Source of the DNA: a virus
DNA: 22,048 nucleotides
IMG/VR virus record: IMGVR_UViG_3300032289_002506
Location: 1 to 22,048 of that record
Reading direction: 5' to 3' (one strand)
This document shows, piece after piece, positions 1 to 8,337 of the stretch (the first letter of the stretch is position 1; each line of letters starts with the position of its first letter). Below the pieces are notes generated by a model. The model made no database searches, was not told the origin of the DNA, and was given only the letters and a program-made list of their open reading frames with translations. The translations under genes and the position numbers were made by a program.

Positions 1-87
1 ATTAAAGATCCTATTTTTGATTTTACTGCTGGAATTAAGATTTATATACCACCACTTGAAACCTTGAGACCTGCACTGGGGTTATAA
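1..87 (+). CDS. C-terminal end of an upstream baseplate protein (partial, possibly gp53/LysM-like)
   Basis: The window opens inside an open frame that ends with TAA at 85-87, one base before the next start codon. The 28 visible residues end in GIKIYIPPLETLRPALGL. A Gly followed by a hydrophobic strand and Ile-Pro-Pro is the usual way LysM-like and tail-protein-X-like domains finish. In T4-like phages the wedge protein gp53, which has such a domain, is encoded next to the hub genes. The coding assignment follows from the open frame and tight spacing. The gp53 identity is inferred from this short tail and from position only. Confidence 0.5.
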   Translation: MKDPIFDFTAGIKIYIPPLETLRPALGL

Positions 88-88
88 A

Positions 89-2776
89 ATGAGTGAATCT
101 CAAAACATTTTAAACAACTATAGGTCTTTTACCTATAATTTTACTTTGGCAGGGTTGAGCAAGACTGAAGTAAATGATCCTTCAACATACCGAGATTCTT
201 CTTTGAATTTCGTAATTTTAAAATCAGGTGGAACTGGTGGAAAAAATTTGAGCGGCGGGAAATCCACAAATAGTTTGGTAAATTCTTTCAATTCTAGTGG
301 TAGTTCTGGCAAATATGACATGTTTATTAATGATGTTCGTATTAATAACATCATGGCTTTTACTAAAGAAAACAATAACTCTCTTGCTACTGGTATTGCA
401 TTTACAGTATACGAACCTTATGGGGTAAGTGGTTTTTTAGAAGCATTGAATGTAGCAGCAGTAGCATCTGGATATGAATCTTATATGAGTGCTAGTTTTG
501 TTTTAAAAATGGAATTTATTGGATATAAAGATACTGAATTAATACCTAATGCTGAAATAATTGATGCTAAAAAAGCAACTAGGTATTACACTTTTATTTT
601 TACCAGAATTGATTTAGACATAACAGAAAAAGGAACTCAGTATACTTGCGAAGGGGTCCCTTGGCACGAAAAAGGTTTTGGAAATGCTAATAGACTAAAA
701 TTACCAATTAACATATCTGGGAAAAAAGTTAAAGATATTTTAAAAAATCTCATGGATGGTGTTAATAGTCAATTAAAGGATTCGGCTAAGCAGTCAAAGG
801 CCTCTAGTTCTGCTGACAGTGATATCTATGAAGTGCAATTTAGAAAATGGGATCCCAGTCAAGGATTTATAAAAGATGATAATTCGCCCATCGCTGATTC
901 AGATGTTAGTGAACTGGATATAGGTGTTAGTAAAATTTACAAGTTTCCAGATAATACAGAGGCTGCTGCCAAAGGAGAGAAGGTGCCCTTAACCAGTCTC
1001 GATTCTGCAGTTCAATTTCAGGAAAATACCAATATCAGCGACTGTATTACTTCTATAATTCGAGACAGCACCTTTAGTAAAAAAATATTAAAAAATGTAG
1101 AAACACTCGGTAATGGGGCACTGGATTCTCAAGGATATTTTGATTATTTTATGGTCAATATGATTGTAGAAAATCAAGATAAAATAGACAAAACTAGTGC
1201 TAAATTTTTTAAAAAATTTATCTATGTAGTACACCCTTTTAAAGTTCATTTTTCTATGATACCTGCTAATGCTAGGACTAAAATTGACGTTAAAAAACTT
1301 CAAAATAGACTTTTAAGAAAATACAATTACATTTATACCGGTAAAAATACAGATATTAAAAGTTTTAAACTGCAGTATAATACTACTTTTTTTGAAGCCG
1401 CTTCTTTTAATCAAGGCATTGACGATCAAGTTCCTTCAGGTATCGGCCCTACAAACAGTACTAATCAGGTGTTAAAAGACCAGTCATATGAAAGCGGAGG
1501 AAATTTTATACCGGAAATGTCCTCGAATCCAGTGTTTAATAGATCTCAAGTTGACAATCAACCTTCGGGTAATCAACCACAATCTGATCCTTATAAGACT
1601 ATGGCATCTGCTATGCATCAGTCTATCATTAATCCCAAAGGTAGTATGCTTACTGGTGAAATTGAAATTTTAGGAGATCCTGTATTTTTAGTTACTAACG
1701 GCTTATCAAATTATTATGCCAAGCCGGCGTCTTCTGGGAATGTAATTGAAACTCAGGACGGAGAGGCCAATCATTTATATTCTGATTGTTTAATATCAAT
1801 AGATTTTAGGAACCCTACAGATATAAAGCCTCTTAATGAGGGCGGACTAATGGATTTCCGTCCCGAAAAACCAAAATTTGCAGGGATATATAAAGTTGCT
1901 TTAGTGACAAGTACCTTTAAGGACGGGGTATTCTTGCAAAAATTAGAAATAATTAGAATGTCTGGTCAAATTGACACCCCTACTCCTGCACCGACTAACG
2001 TTGCAGTCACTAACGAAGTTTCTGATCCCGAGTCTGCAGGAACTCCTGATACTAGTAAGGCTGCTCCTGCAGGAGGTCCTAGAGCATCGTTAGATTCTAT
2101 TCAGAAGATAGTTGCTAGAATTGGAGGGTCAGCATCATCGATTCCTGCAGCAGCAAGATTAAGTTCTGGTCTTTCTCTTTTATCAAACGCAGGTAAATCG
2201 ACTGGCGCTTCTGCTATTTCAGATTCGTTAGGTTCTGCTGCTGATGCACTAACAGGTAAATCTTCCGACAGTTCCGGAATTAAAATGACAGCCGGGGTTA
2301 TTGGTACAAATTTAGTAGAGGCTGGCCTAGCCGCAAGCCCTGCAGGCTCGGTCTTAGCAGCCGCTGATGTTGGCAGTAAGACGTTGAATCTTTTGACCAG
2401 TTTGAAAAATAAGTTCCCTTCAAACTTTGATCTATCGAATGCTCCGGGCTTATCATTATCCAATATACCGGTGAGTAAATTTAACAATATACCAGGAACA
2501 CCGGTATTCAGAACAGCGCCTCAGCCGGAGCCCGACAAAGTTTTTTTGTCTACTCTAGACTCTAAGGGGATTGCCGATTCTTTTGGTGTAAGTGATCCCT
2601 CGAAAATTCCTAACGGATTTGGCGCAACACTTAGTTCATTAAAGACTAAAATTGGATCTAGGGTATCAGGTTTATCTGCAAACAAGGTGTTTAGTGTTTT
2701 TCCAGGCAATTCCTCGGCTGTAACAGATACTCTTAAAAAATCAGTTTCTGATGTCCTTGGTAGCAAATCTAATTAA
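89..2776 (+). CDS. Putative baseplate hub protein (gp27 position) with low-complexity C-terminal tail
   Basis: This 895-residue protein probably forms part of the central baseplate hub to which the gp5 spike is attached. The start at 89 has a GGGG stretch at 78-81 as a weak ribosome site. Residues 1-630 look like an ordered tail protein. Seen there are YEPYG at 108-112 followed by a SGFLEAL segment, a long conserved-looking beta region to about residue 200, and GEIEILGDPVFLV at 523-535, a hub-like strand and loop also found in gp27/gpD-type proteins. From about 640 to the end the sequence is rich in Ser, Ala, Gly and Pro, with few aromatic residues and a higher G+C content than the rest. T4 gp27 is about 390 residues, so this one is more than twice as long. 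The gp27 role rests on its place directly before the gp5 gene and on the overall pattern, not on a clear family signature. A generic virion structural protein is the alternative. Confidence 0.6.
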   Translation: MSESQNILNNYRSFTYNFTLAGLSKTEVNDPSTYRDSSLNFVILKSGGTGGKNLSGGKSTNSLVNSFNSSGSSGKYDMFINDVRINNIMAFTKENNNSLATGIAFTVYEPYGVSGFLEALNVAAVASGYESYMSASFVLKMEFIGYKDTELIPNAEIIDAKKATRYYTFIFTRIDLDITEKGTQYTCEGVPWHEKGFGNANRLKLPINISGKKVKDILKNLMDGVNSQLKDSAKQSKASSSADSDIYEVQFRKWDPSQGFIKDDNSPIADSDVSELDIGVSKIYKFPDNTEAAAKGEKVPLTSLDSAVQFQENTNISDCITSIIRDSTFSKKILKNVETLGNGALDSQGYFDYFMVNMIVENQDKIDKTSAKFFKKFIYVVHPFKVHFSMIPANARTKIDVKKLQNRLLRKYNYIYTGKNTDIKSFKLQYNTTFFEAASFNQGIDDQVPSGIGPTNSTNQVLKDQSYESGGNFIPEMSSNPVFNRSQVDNQPSGNQPQSDPYKTMASAMHQSIINPKGSMLTGEIEILGDPVFLVTNGLSNYYAKPASSGNVIETQDGEANHLYSDCLISIDFRNPTDIKPLNEGGLMDFRPEKPKFAGIYKVALVTSTFKDGVFLQKLEIIRMSGQIDTPTPAPTNVAVTNEVSDPESAGTPDTSKAAPAGGPRASLDSIQKIVARIGGSASSIPAAARLSSGLSLLSNAGKSTGASAISDSLGSAADALTGKSSDSSGIKMTAGVIGTNLVEAGLAASPAGSVLAAADVGSKTLNLLTSLKNKFPSNFDLSNAPGLSLSNIPVSKFNNIPGTPVFRTAPQPEPDKVFLSTLDSKGIADSFGVSDPSKIPNGFGATLSSLKTKIGSRVSGLSANKVFSVFPGNSSAVTDTLKKSVSDVLGSKSN
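119..137 (+). other. Short hairpin near the start of the hub gene
   Basis: TATAGGT at 119-125 and ACCTATA at 131-137 form a perfect 7-bp stem with the 5-nt loop CTTTT, 30 bases after the start codon. A stem this short is expected by chance in AT-rich DNA. It is listed because stronger hairpins occur early in two later genes. Confidence 0.25.
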
Positions 2777-2793
2777 TATTAAAAAATAAAATT

Positions 2794-4386
2794 ATGGGAG
2801 AATTTGATAATAGATTTAGGCCAGCACTTCCGGGGTCTGGTCCATTTATAGCAGAAGTTGTTAAGGTTAACGACCCCACTCTTATGGGAGGAATGCAGGT
2901 TGCTTTAATAAAAAGCATAAAGGTTCCTAACGCATCCCAGTACGGTCATCTTACAGTTAGGTATCTCAGCCCCTTTTTTGGAACTACAAGTCGAAGATTT
3001 GAAGGAAATAATAGCGGAGATTTTAACGACGTTCAAAAAAGTTACGGGATGTGGATGGTCCCTCCTGACCTTGGAACTTTTGTTATGGTAATTTTTATTG
3101 ACGGAGATACAAATCAGGGATATTGGATAGGATGTGTCCCTCAAAATTTTCAAAATCATATGGTTCCAGGTATTGCTGCTAGCACCTATTCTTCTTTAAC
3201 ACCGATACAAAGTAAAAAATATGGAGGGATGACAAATTTACCTGTTGCAGAAATACATAATAAAAGCCAACTTAAAGAAAATCCAAATATTGATTCATTA
3301 AAAAAAGCAGTACATCCTTTTTCTGAAAGACTATTGGCACAAGGATTGCTGAATGACAATATTCGTGGGACTACATCCAGTTCGGCAAGACGAGAAGCAC
3401 CTAGTCAAGTATTCGGAATCAGTACTCCTGGTCCGTTAGATACTGGTTCGGGTGCTCCTCGAAAATCTTTAGATCCTTCTATACCAGTTGCACCTGTTAG
3501 TAGACTGGGCGGAACTACATTTGTTATGGATGACGGTGATGCCAAAGGGCAAAATGAGTTGGTGAGAATTCGTACTAGAACTGGTCATCAAATTTTGTTG
3601 CATAATACACACGATTTGATTTACATCGCTAATAGCCGCGGGACATCTTGGATAGAATTAACCAGCGATGGAAAAATTGATATCTATGCCAAGGATTCGG
3701 TAAGCATTCACACTCAAAATGATTTTAATTTTAGAGCCGACCGAGACATTAATTTAGAAGCAGGCAGAAATATCAATATTCGATCGATTAAAAATATGGA
3801 AACAAATATAGGAGGTCATTATCGGTTTGTAGTGGATAAAGAAGCCAAACTACAATTCAAAAGTACCAAGGACGAAGTTATAGACGATGCTAGTAAAATA
3901 AAAGTTGGTAAAGAAATGAATTTATCAGTATTGGCCGGTCTTAATATTCAGTCAGCAGAAAACATGAATATATTATCAAAAAAAGATATCAAACAAAAAT
4001 CTGAGAACAATTTTGATATTTCAGCCGGCGCTATTATGAGTCAAGGGTCGGGTAAAAACTTTAATATAGCAGTTGATGGAGTGTTAACTGCCAGTGCTCC
4101 TAGTTTGATTAGTTTGGGCGCAGCAGTTATAAATCTTGCAGGAGGCAAGGCTGCAAAACCTACCGACGCAGGGCAAGCCAAAGCAGCTGAACCTCCGACT
4201 ATCCTGTCTCTTTTCAAAGTTCCTAACATTGATACTGAAAAAGGATGGGCAAGTGGTAATTTTTATAAAACAGATGATATTGAAACTATTATGAAAAGAG
4301 TTCCAACACATGAGCCATGGCAGCATCATGAAAGTATTGATTCAACAAAATTCACTCCGTCAAATACAGATTCTTCTGCCAAATAA
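2794..4386 (+). CDS. gp5-like baseplate central spike/hub protein, no lysozyme domain
   Basis: This 530-residue protein is the likely central spike of the baseplate, the trimer that punctures the host envelope. Residues about 16-116 form the OB-fold of the gp5/VgrG family: GPFIAEVVKVNDPTLMGG opens it, and PPDLGTF (90-96), DGDTNQGYW and IGCVP close it. Residues about 120-235 are a linker containing TSSSARRE and FGISTPGPLD. At about 238 GGTTFVMDDGD begins the C-terminal part, followed by a segment with TGHQILLHNTHD. From WIELTSDGKIDIYA (start 286) onward, short repeats such as DINLEAGRNINIRS suggest the triple-stranded beta-helix of the needle. T4 gp5 (575 residues) has a lysozyme domain between OB-fold and helix. 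Here the linker is too short and no Glu/Asp/Thr lysozyme pattern is visible. No Shine-Dalgarno sequence precedes the ATG. The gene is 17 bases behind the hub gene, as expected for partners. Confidence 0.9.
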   Translation: MGEFDNRFRPALPGSGPFIAEVVKVNDPTLMGGMQVALIKSIKVPNASQYGHLTVRYLSPFFGTTSRRFEGNNSGDFNDVQKSYGMWMVPPDLGTFVMVIFIDGDTNQGYWIGCVPQNFQNHMVPGIAASTYSSLTPIQSKKYGGMTNLPVAEIHNKSQLKENPNIDSLKKAVHPFSERLLAQGLLNDNIRGTTSSSARREAPSQVFGISTPGPLDTGSGAPRKSLDPSIPVAPVSRLGGTTFVMDDGDAKGQNELVRIRTRTGHQILLHNTHDLIYIANSRGTSWIELTSDGKIDIYAKDSVSIHTQNDFNFRADRDINLEAGRNINIRSIKNMETNIGGHYRFVVDKEAKLQFKSTKDEVIDDASKIKVGKEMNLSVLAGLNIQSAENMNILSKKDIKQKSENNFDISAGAIMSQGSGKNFNIAVDGVLTASAPSLISLGAAVINLAGGKAAKPTDAGQAKAAEPPTILSLFKVPNIDTEKGWASGNFYKTDDIETIMKRVPTHEPWQHHESIDSTKFTPSNTDSSAK

Positions 4387-4393
4387 ATAAATT

Positions 4394-4822
4394 ATGCCTT
4401 ATAAAAATTTAGAAATTTCGACATCTGAAAACGTAAAATATCAGTCTATAAAAACTGAGCATTTTTATAAAGGGTTTAGTTCAACAGTTCCTGATGGACT
4501 AGGCAGCCGCCTTTATGATTTGGAATTAGTAAAGCAAGATTTAATCAATCATTTTAACACTCGTAAAGGTTCAAGGGTAATGAATCCTAACTTTGGATGT
4601 ATTATTTGGGATCTTTTGATGGAGCCTTTAACAGAAGAAGTAACTGAGGCACTAAGAAATGACATTACTAGAATTTGCAATTCTGATTCTAGAGTAACTC
4701 CTTTACAAATAGATTTATATGAATATGACAGCGGATATATATTAGAACTTAGTTTACAATTAGCCGCAACTGATCAATCTACGCAGTTAGTTATAAAATT
4801 TGACCAACAATTAGGGTTGTAG
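4394..4822 (+). CDS. gp25-like baseplate wedge protein / sheath initiator
   Basis: This 142-residue protein belongs to the GPW/gp25 family, close to the 132 residues of T4 gp25. It sits in the inner wedge and supplies the first strands onto which the contractile sheath polymerises. The family pattern is visible: an N-terminal variable part, LYDLELVKQDLINHFNTRKG, then GSRVMNPNFGCIIWDLL, then MEPLTEE with the conserved Glu-Pro, then a helix ending in TRICNSDSRV and two C-terminal strands (ILELSLQLA, TQLVIKFDQ). It starts 7 bases after the gp5 stop, with no Shine-Dalgarno sequence in the AATAAATT leader, so translational coupling is plausible. Gene order gp5, gp25, gp6 is compact and typical of contractile injection machines. 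Confidence 0.92.
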   Translation: MPYKNLEISTSENVKYQSIKTEHFYKGFSSTVPDGLGSRLYDLELVKQDLINHFNTRKGSRVMNPNFGCIIWDLLMEPLTEEVTEALRNDITRICNSDSRVTPLQIDLYEYDSGYILELSLQLAATDQSTQLVIKFDQQLGL

Positions 4823-4842
4823 ACTGAACCATAACTATGATA

Positions 4843-4870
4843 TATCAATAATATACATAGATTATTGATA
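4843..4870 (+). other. Perfect inverted repeat in the gp25-gp6 gap
   Basis: TATCAATAAT at 4843-4852 and ATTATTGATA at 4861-4870 are exact reverse complements, giving a 10-bp stem with an 8-nt loop. It lies in the only intergenic gap longer than 20 bases, about 20 bases after the gp25 stop. The stem has only two G:C pairs and no U-run follows directly, so a classical intrinsic terminator is unlikely. A binding site for a dimeric protein, an RNA processing site or an mRNA 3' end stabiliser would fit. Confidence 0.55.
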
Positions 4871-4871
4871 C

Positions 4872-4879
4872 AATAAATA
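4872..4879 (+). promoter_or_regulatory. Candidate T4-type late promoter upstream of the gp6-like gene
   Basis: AATAAATA at 4872-4879 matches seven of eight positions of the T4 late promoter box TATAAATA, which is the only element needed when the phage late sigma factor is used. It would place the transcript start near 4884-4888, leaving a leader of about 10-14 nt before the ATG at 4898. A perfect TATAAT also lies at 4883-4888. It has no good -35 at 16-18 bases and would start transcription almost on the ATG. The late-promoter reading is preferred but rests on one short AT-rich motif. Confidence 0.4.
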
Positions 4880-4897
4880 CGGTATAATAAAAAAAAT

Positions 4898-7800
4898 ATG
4901 ACTATACCTTCAACTAATACCAAATTGCTAATAACAGAAGATTGGAAAAAAATCTACCAATCATTTCGTAATGCTGATTTTAAAAGTTATGATTTTGATA
5001 CACTGCGTCGTGTAATGATTCAGTATCTTCGGGAAAATTATCCCGAAGATTTTAATGATTATACAGATAGTAGTGAATATATTGCATTGATAGATCTAAT
5101 TGCTTTTATGGGGCAAAATTTAAGTTTTCGAATAGATCTTAATGCTCGTGAAAATTTTTTAGAAACTGCACAACGTCGAGATAGTATTCTTAGATTGGCT
5201 CAACTAGTTAGTTATGTTCCTAAAAGGAATGTACCAGCAAGTGGTTTTTTAAAGTTAGTGTCAATCTCTACTACTGACTCGGTTATTGATAACAATGGAG
5301 TTAATTTAGCCAATTCTGCAATTGGGTGGAGTGACAATACCAATCCTAATTGGTATGGACAATTTATTGCAGTTTTTAATTCTTGTTTACCTGATGTTAA
5401 ACTATTCGGGTCTCCTAATGAACGGGCTACTATAAATGGTGTTTTGTGCGAGCAGTACCAGATTAATAGTAGTAATACTGATCTTCCAATTTATGGATTT
5501 TCAAAAAGTATCGACGGAACATCGATGAATTTTGAAATAGTTCCAACGTTTTTTTCTAATCAAACAACTATCCAGGAACAACCTCCGCTACCTGGGAGTA
5601 ATTTTTCTATCTTATATAAAAATGATAATGGTGGTGCTAGTAGCTCTAATACAGGATTTTTTGCTCATTTTAAGCAAGGGGCGATTTCTTTTGTTGATTT
5701 TACTGTTGATATTCCGACTTCAAATCAAATTATAGGTGTTAATACCACTAACATTAATGATACTGATGTTTGGTTGTGGAATTTGGGTCCCTCAGGAAAC
5801 TATTCTACCCTATGGACTAAAACTGACAGTCTAGTAGGAAATAATATTATCTATAATAGTTTAAACAAATCTGTGAGGAATATTTATAGTGTTTCTTCAA
5901 GGGATCAAGATCAGATAGATTTAAATTTTGCAGACGGAGTTTTTGGTAATTTACCTTCCGGTAAATTTAGATTGTTTTACAGACAAAGTAATGGATTGAC
6001 ATACATTATTAAACCTGAACATATGTCTGGTATTGTAATTGATTTGCCCTATAGAAATAAAATTGGTCAAAATCACACATTAACACTAATTTTTGGATTA
6101 CAATATATTGTGAATAATAGTTCGAGTGCAGAATCAAATTCAAGTATTCAATCTAATGCCCCACAATCTTATTATTTGCAAAATAGAATGGTTACTGCAG
6201 AGGATTATAATATTGCTCCTCTTACTAAGTGTGCAGGTATCCTGAAAGTTAAAAGTATTAATCGAGTATCTAGCGGAGTTAGTAAATATTTTGATCTTAG
6301 TGATGTCAGTGGAAAATACAGCAAAACCAATATCTTTGCCTCAGACGGGATTTTATATAAAAATTCTTATGAAGAAATATATGAATTTAATTTTGTTAAC
6401 AGTAATGATGTTTATCGAGTTATAAAACGCGAGTTGCCTAGGATTTTAAAAATTCCATCTTTAAAATCTTTCTATCTGGACAAATATGATAAAATATCTT
6501 TAGAGGGGTTGCAACTAGAGTGGGTACAATCAAATAGGATATCTGGCCAAGGACGAGGTTATTTTACAATTAATAAAAGTGCACAAAGTGTAGGAACATA
6601 TTCTGCAAATAATTTACGATATATAACTGCTCAGTCATTAATTAAATTTGTTCCCCCGGCTGGAAAATACTTTTTACCTAACGGGACTATTGTTCCTACC
6701 CAATCCAGTAAAACATTAAATTATATTTGGGTAAAAGTAATTAATGTAGTCGATGATGGATCTAATTTTGGGTCTGGTACATTGGATGGCGGTGTCGGTC
6801 CGATTGTTCTAAGTGGGTATATTGATTCTACTGCCAGACCAGTTTCTGTAATTCCAAAATTTATCAATGTTTTTTCATCGGCTTTTGAAGACGAGTTAAT
6901 TTCTTTTACTGCTAATAAACGAAATTTTGGAATAACAATTGATCAATATTTAAGAACTTGGAATATTATTGAAGATTTTAATGTTGATTTAATAAGCCCT
7001 TGGAGTTTAAGAAATCAGAGAAATACAGAAAGATTAAACAGAGATTCTAGTTGGATAATTGCATTTTCGTGGACTGGTGTAAATTATAAAATAAGATATC
7101 GATTGGTAGATTTTATTTTTGAAAGTGAAAAAGAAACTGCTTTCTTTATTGATTCTAATTCTGTAAATTTTGATTTTACTTCAAATAAAGTAATTAAAGA
7201 TCAAATAACAGTTTTATCATTTAATTCTTCCTATGATCCTCCGTCCTCAATTAACACCTATACTTTAGGAAGTTTAGGTGGAGACTACCTATGGCAAATT
7301 GACAGTGGATTTATAGAAACGGATGGATACGTGGAACCTGGAAAAGTAAAAATTAGTTTTTATGATTATGATAATATTGGCCAGGTTTTAGATCCTGACG
7401 CATTTAATCGAATTATAGAACCTTTAACAACCAGCACCGTTACTGGATATTACGATAAGTTTGTATATTTTGAAAAATCAGCAGACGGCCGATATCAGTT
7501 AACAGATAGTGAAATGTTTAAATCATATCCTTCTCCTGAGATTGTTCCGGAAGATATGAGAATTGATGGTGACTTGTATTATTTTTATAATGATGAATAC
7601 AATATAGTTACTCGTTATTTGTCTTCAGATGCAACTGATAGTATTAGGTCTCCATGGATATATGAATCAAATTACATTGCATTTCCTGGTAGGAGTAATT
7701 TAAAGTTCCATTACATACACAATAGCTCACAAGAACGACGTCTTGATCCTGGTAAAAGTAATATCATAGATATCTATCTTTTAACTTCATCTTACAATAG

Positions 7801-8335
7801 CAGTTATAGAACTTGGATAAGCACACAGGTAGGTAATGAGCCATTACCTCCCACTATTTCAGAGTTGGAAAGCAATTATTTTGAAACTCTTCAACCAATT
7901 AAAACAATTAGTGATGAGATGGTTTTCCATCCTGCACAATATAAACTTTTATTTGGTTCTTCTGCAGTACCTGAACTGCAGGCTACATTCAAGGCTGTAA
8001 AAAATCCAAATAGAATTATTGGTGATAATAATCTTAAAACAAACATTTTGTCAGCAATTCAACAGTTTTTTTCATTAGACAATTGGGATTTTGGGCAAAG
8101 TTTTTACTTCAGTGAATTATCTACTTATGTAATGAATTTGATGACTCCTGATATTACTAATTTTGTTATAGTTCCGAAGTTTTCTTCAAACAGATTTGGG
8201 AGTTTATACGAAGTTACGTGTTTGACCTATGAAATTTTTATTAGTGGAGCAGGTATAAATGACATTGAAATTATTGATGCTATTACATCAACACAAATAA
8301 AATCTGATTCGATTGTAACAAGTAGTTCTTCATAA
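4898..8335 (+). CDS. gp6-like baseplate wedge protein (baseplate J family), enlarged
   Basis: This 1145-residue protein is the wedge component whose dimers form the inner baseplate ring around the hub. The N-terminus carries the gp6/gpJ signature: NYPEDFNDYTDSSEYIALID, then AFMGQNLSFRIDLNARENFL, then SILRLAQLVSYVPKRN. The J-family hallmark LNFADGVFGNLP is at 342-353, corresponding to the usual FGDG.FG..P. NRMVTAEDYN at 429-438 is the second hallmark. The C-terminal domain typical of T4-like gp6 begins near 1045, with FFSLDNWDFG at 1057-1066, then FYFSELSTYV and FVIVPKFSSNRFG. T4 gp6 has about 660 residues, and the excess lies mainly between about 450 and 1040. No Shine-Dalgarno is seen before the ATG. 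It starts 75 bases behind gp25 and ends 2 bases before the giant gene. Confidence 0.9.
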   Translation: MTIPSTNTKLLITEDWKKIYQSFRNADFKSYDFDTLRRVMIQYLRENYPEDFNDYTDSSEYIALIDLIAFMGQNLSFRIDLNARENFLETAQRRDSILRLAQLVSYVPKRNVPASGFLKLVSISTTDSVIDNNGVNLANSAIGWSDNTNPNWYGQFIAVFNSCLPDVKLFGSPNERATINGVLCEQYQINSSNTDLPIYGFSKSIDGTSMNFEIVPTFFSNQTTIQEQPPLPGSNFSILYKNDNGGASSSNTGFFAHFKQGAISFVDFTVDIPTSNQIIGVNTTNINDTDVWLWNLGPSGNYSTLWTKTDSLVGNNIIYNSLNKSVRNIYSVSSRDQDQIDLNFADGVFGNLPSGKFRLFYRQSNGLTYIIKPEHMSGIVIDLPYRNKIGQNHTLTLIFGLQYIVNNSSSAESNSSIQSNAPQSYYLQNRMVTAEDYNIAPLTKCAGILKVKSINRVSSGVSKYFDLSDVSGKYSKTNIFASDGILYKNSYEEIYEFNFVNSNDVYRVIKRELPRILKIPSLKSFYLDKYDKISLEGLQLEWVQSNRISGQGRGYFTINKSAQSVGTYSANNLRYITAQSLIKFVPPAGKYFLPNGTIVPTQSSKTLNYIWVKVINVVDDGSNFGSGTLDGGVGPIVLSGYIDSTARPVSVIPKFINVFSSAFEDELISFTANKRNFGITIDQYLRTWNIIEDFNVDLISPWSLRNQRNTERLNRDSSWIIAFSWTGVNYKIRYRLVDFIFESEKETAFFIDSNSVNFDFTSNKVIKDQITVLSFNSSYDPPSSINTYTLGSLGGDYLWQIDSGFIETDGYVEPGKVKISFYDYDNIGQVLDPDAFNRIIEPLTTSTVTGYYDKFVYFEKSADGRYQLTDSEMFKSYPSPEIVPEDMRIDGDLYYFYNDEYNIVTRYLSSDATDSIRSPWIYESNYIAFPGRSNLKFHYIHNSSQERRLDPGKSNIIDIYLLTSSYNSSYRTWISTQVGNEPLPPTISELESNYFETLQPIKTISDEMVFHPAQYKLLFGSSAVPELQATFKAVKNPNRIIGDNNLKTNILSAIQQFFSLDNWDFGQSFYFSELSTYVMNLMTPDITNFVIVPKFSSNRFGSLYEVTCLTYEIFISGAGINDIEIIDAITSTQIKSDSIVTSSSS
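5025..5050 (+). other. Strong hairpin inside the 5' part of the gp6-like gene
   Basis: ATCTTCGGGA at 5025-5034 and TCCCGAAGAT at 5041-5050 are a perfect 10-bp inverted repeat with the 6-nt loop AAATTA. Half the pairs are G:C, which stands out in this AT-rich DNA, and the following bases are TTTAATGATT. It lies 127 bases into the gene, within codons for YLRENYPED. It could act as an attenuator or an RNA processing site, or be a by-product of the conserved protein sequence. Confidence 0.5.
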
Positions 8336-8337
8336 TT

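Noticed and set aside
133-375. Minus-strand open frame of 80 codons near the start of the hub gene.
   Set aside because: It lies wholly opposite a well-supported gene, and its apparent protein reads like reversed codons of that gene.
2101-2766. Two minus-strand open frames of 81-128 codons opposite the hub C-terminus.
   Set aside because: They mirror the Ser/Ala-rich low-complexity coding of the + strand, have no ribosome site and no recognisable protein pattern.
4041-4329. Overlapping minus-strand open frames in the gp5 region.
   Set aside because: They are shadows of the gp5-like frame, without start signals or domain patterns.
4382-4389. AATAAATA just before the gp25-like gene, resembling a late promoter.
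   Set aside because: It overlaps the gp5 stop codon and would start transcription at or after the gp25 ATG, so it is better read as an AT-rich leader.
4397-4475. Distant 10-bp complementarity TTATAAAAAT / ATTTTTATAA at the start of the gp25-like gene.
   Set aside because: It is made almost only of A and T with a loop of more than 50 bases; low information and likely chance.
4823-4897. Intrinsic terminator after gp25.
   Set aside because: The inverted repeat is almost free of G:C pairs and is followed by CAATAAATAC, not a T-run.
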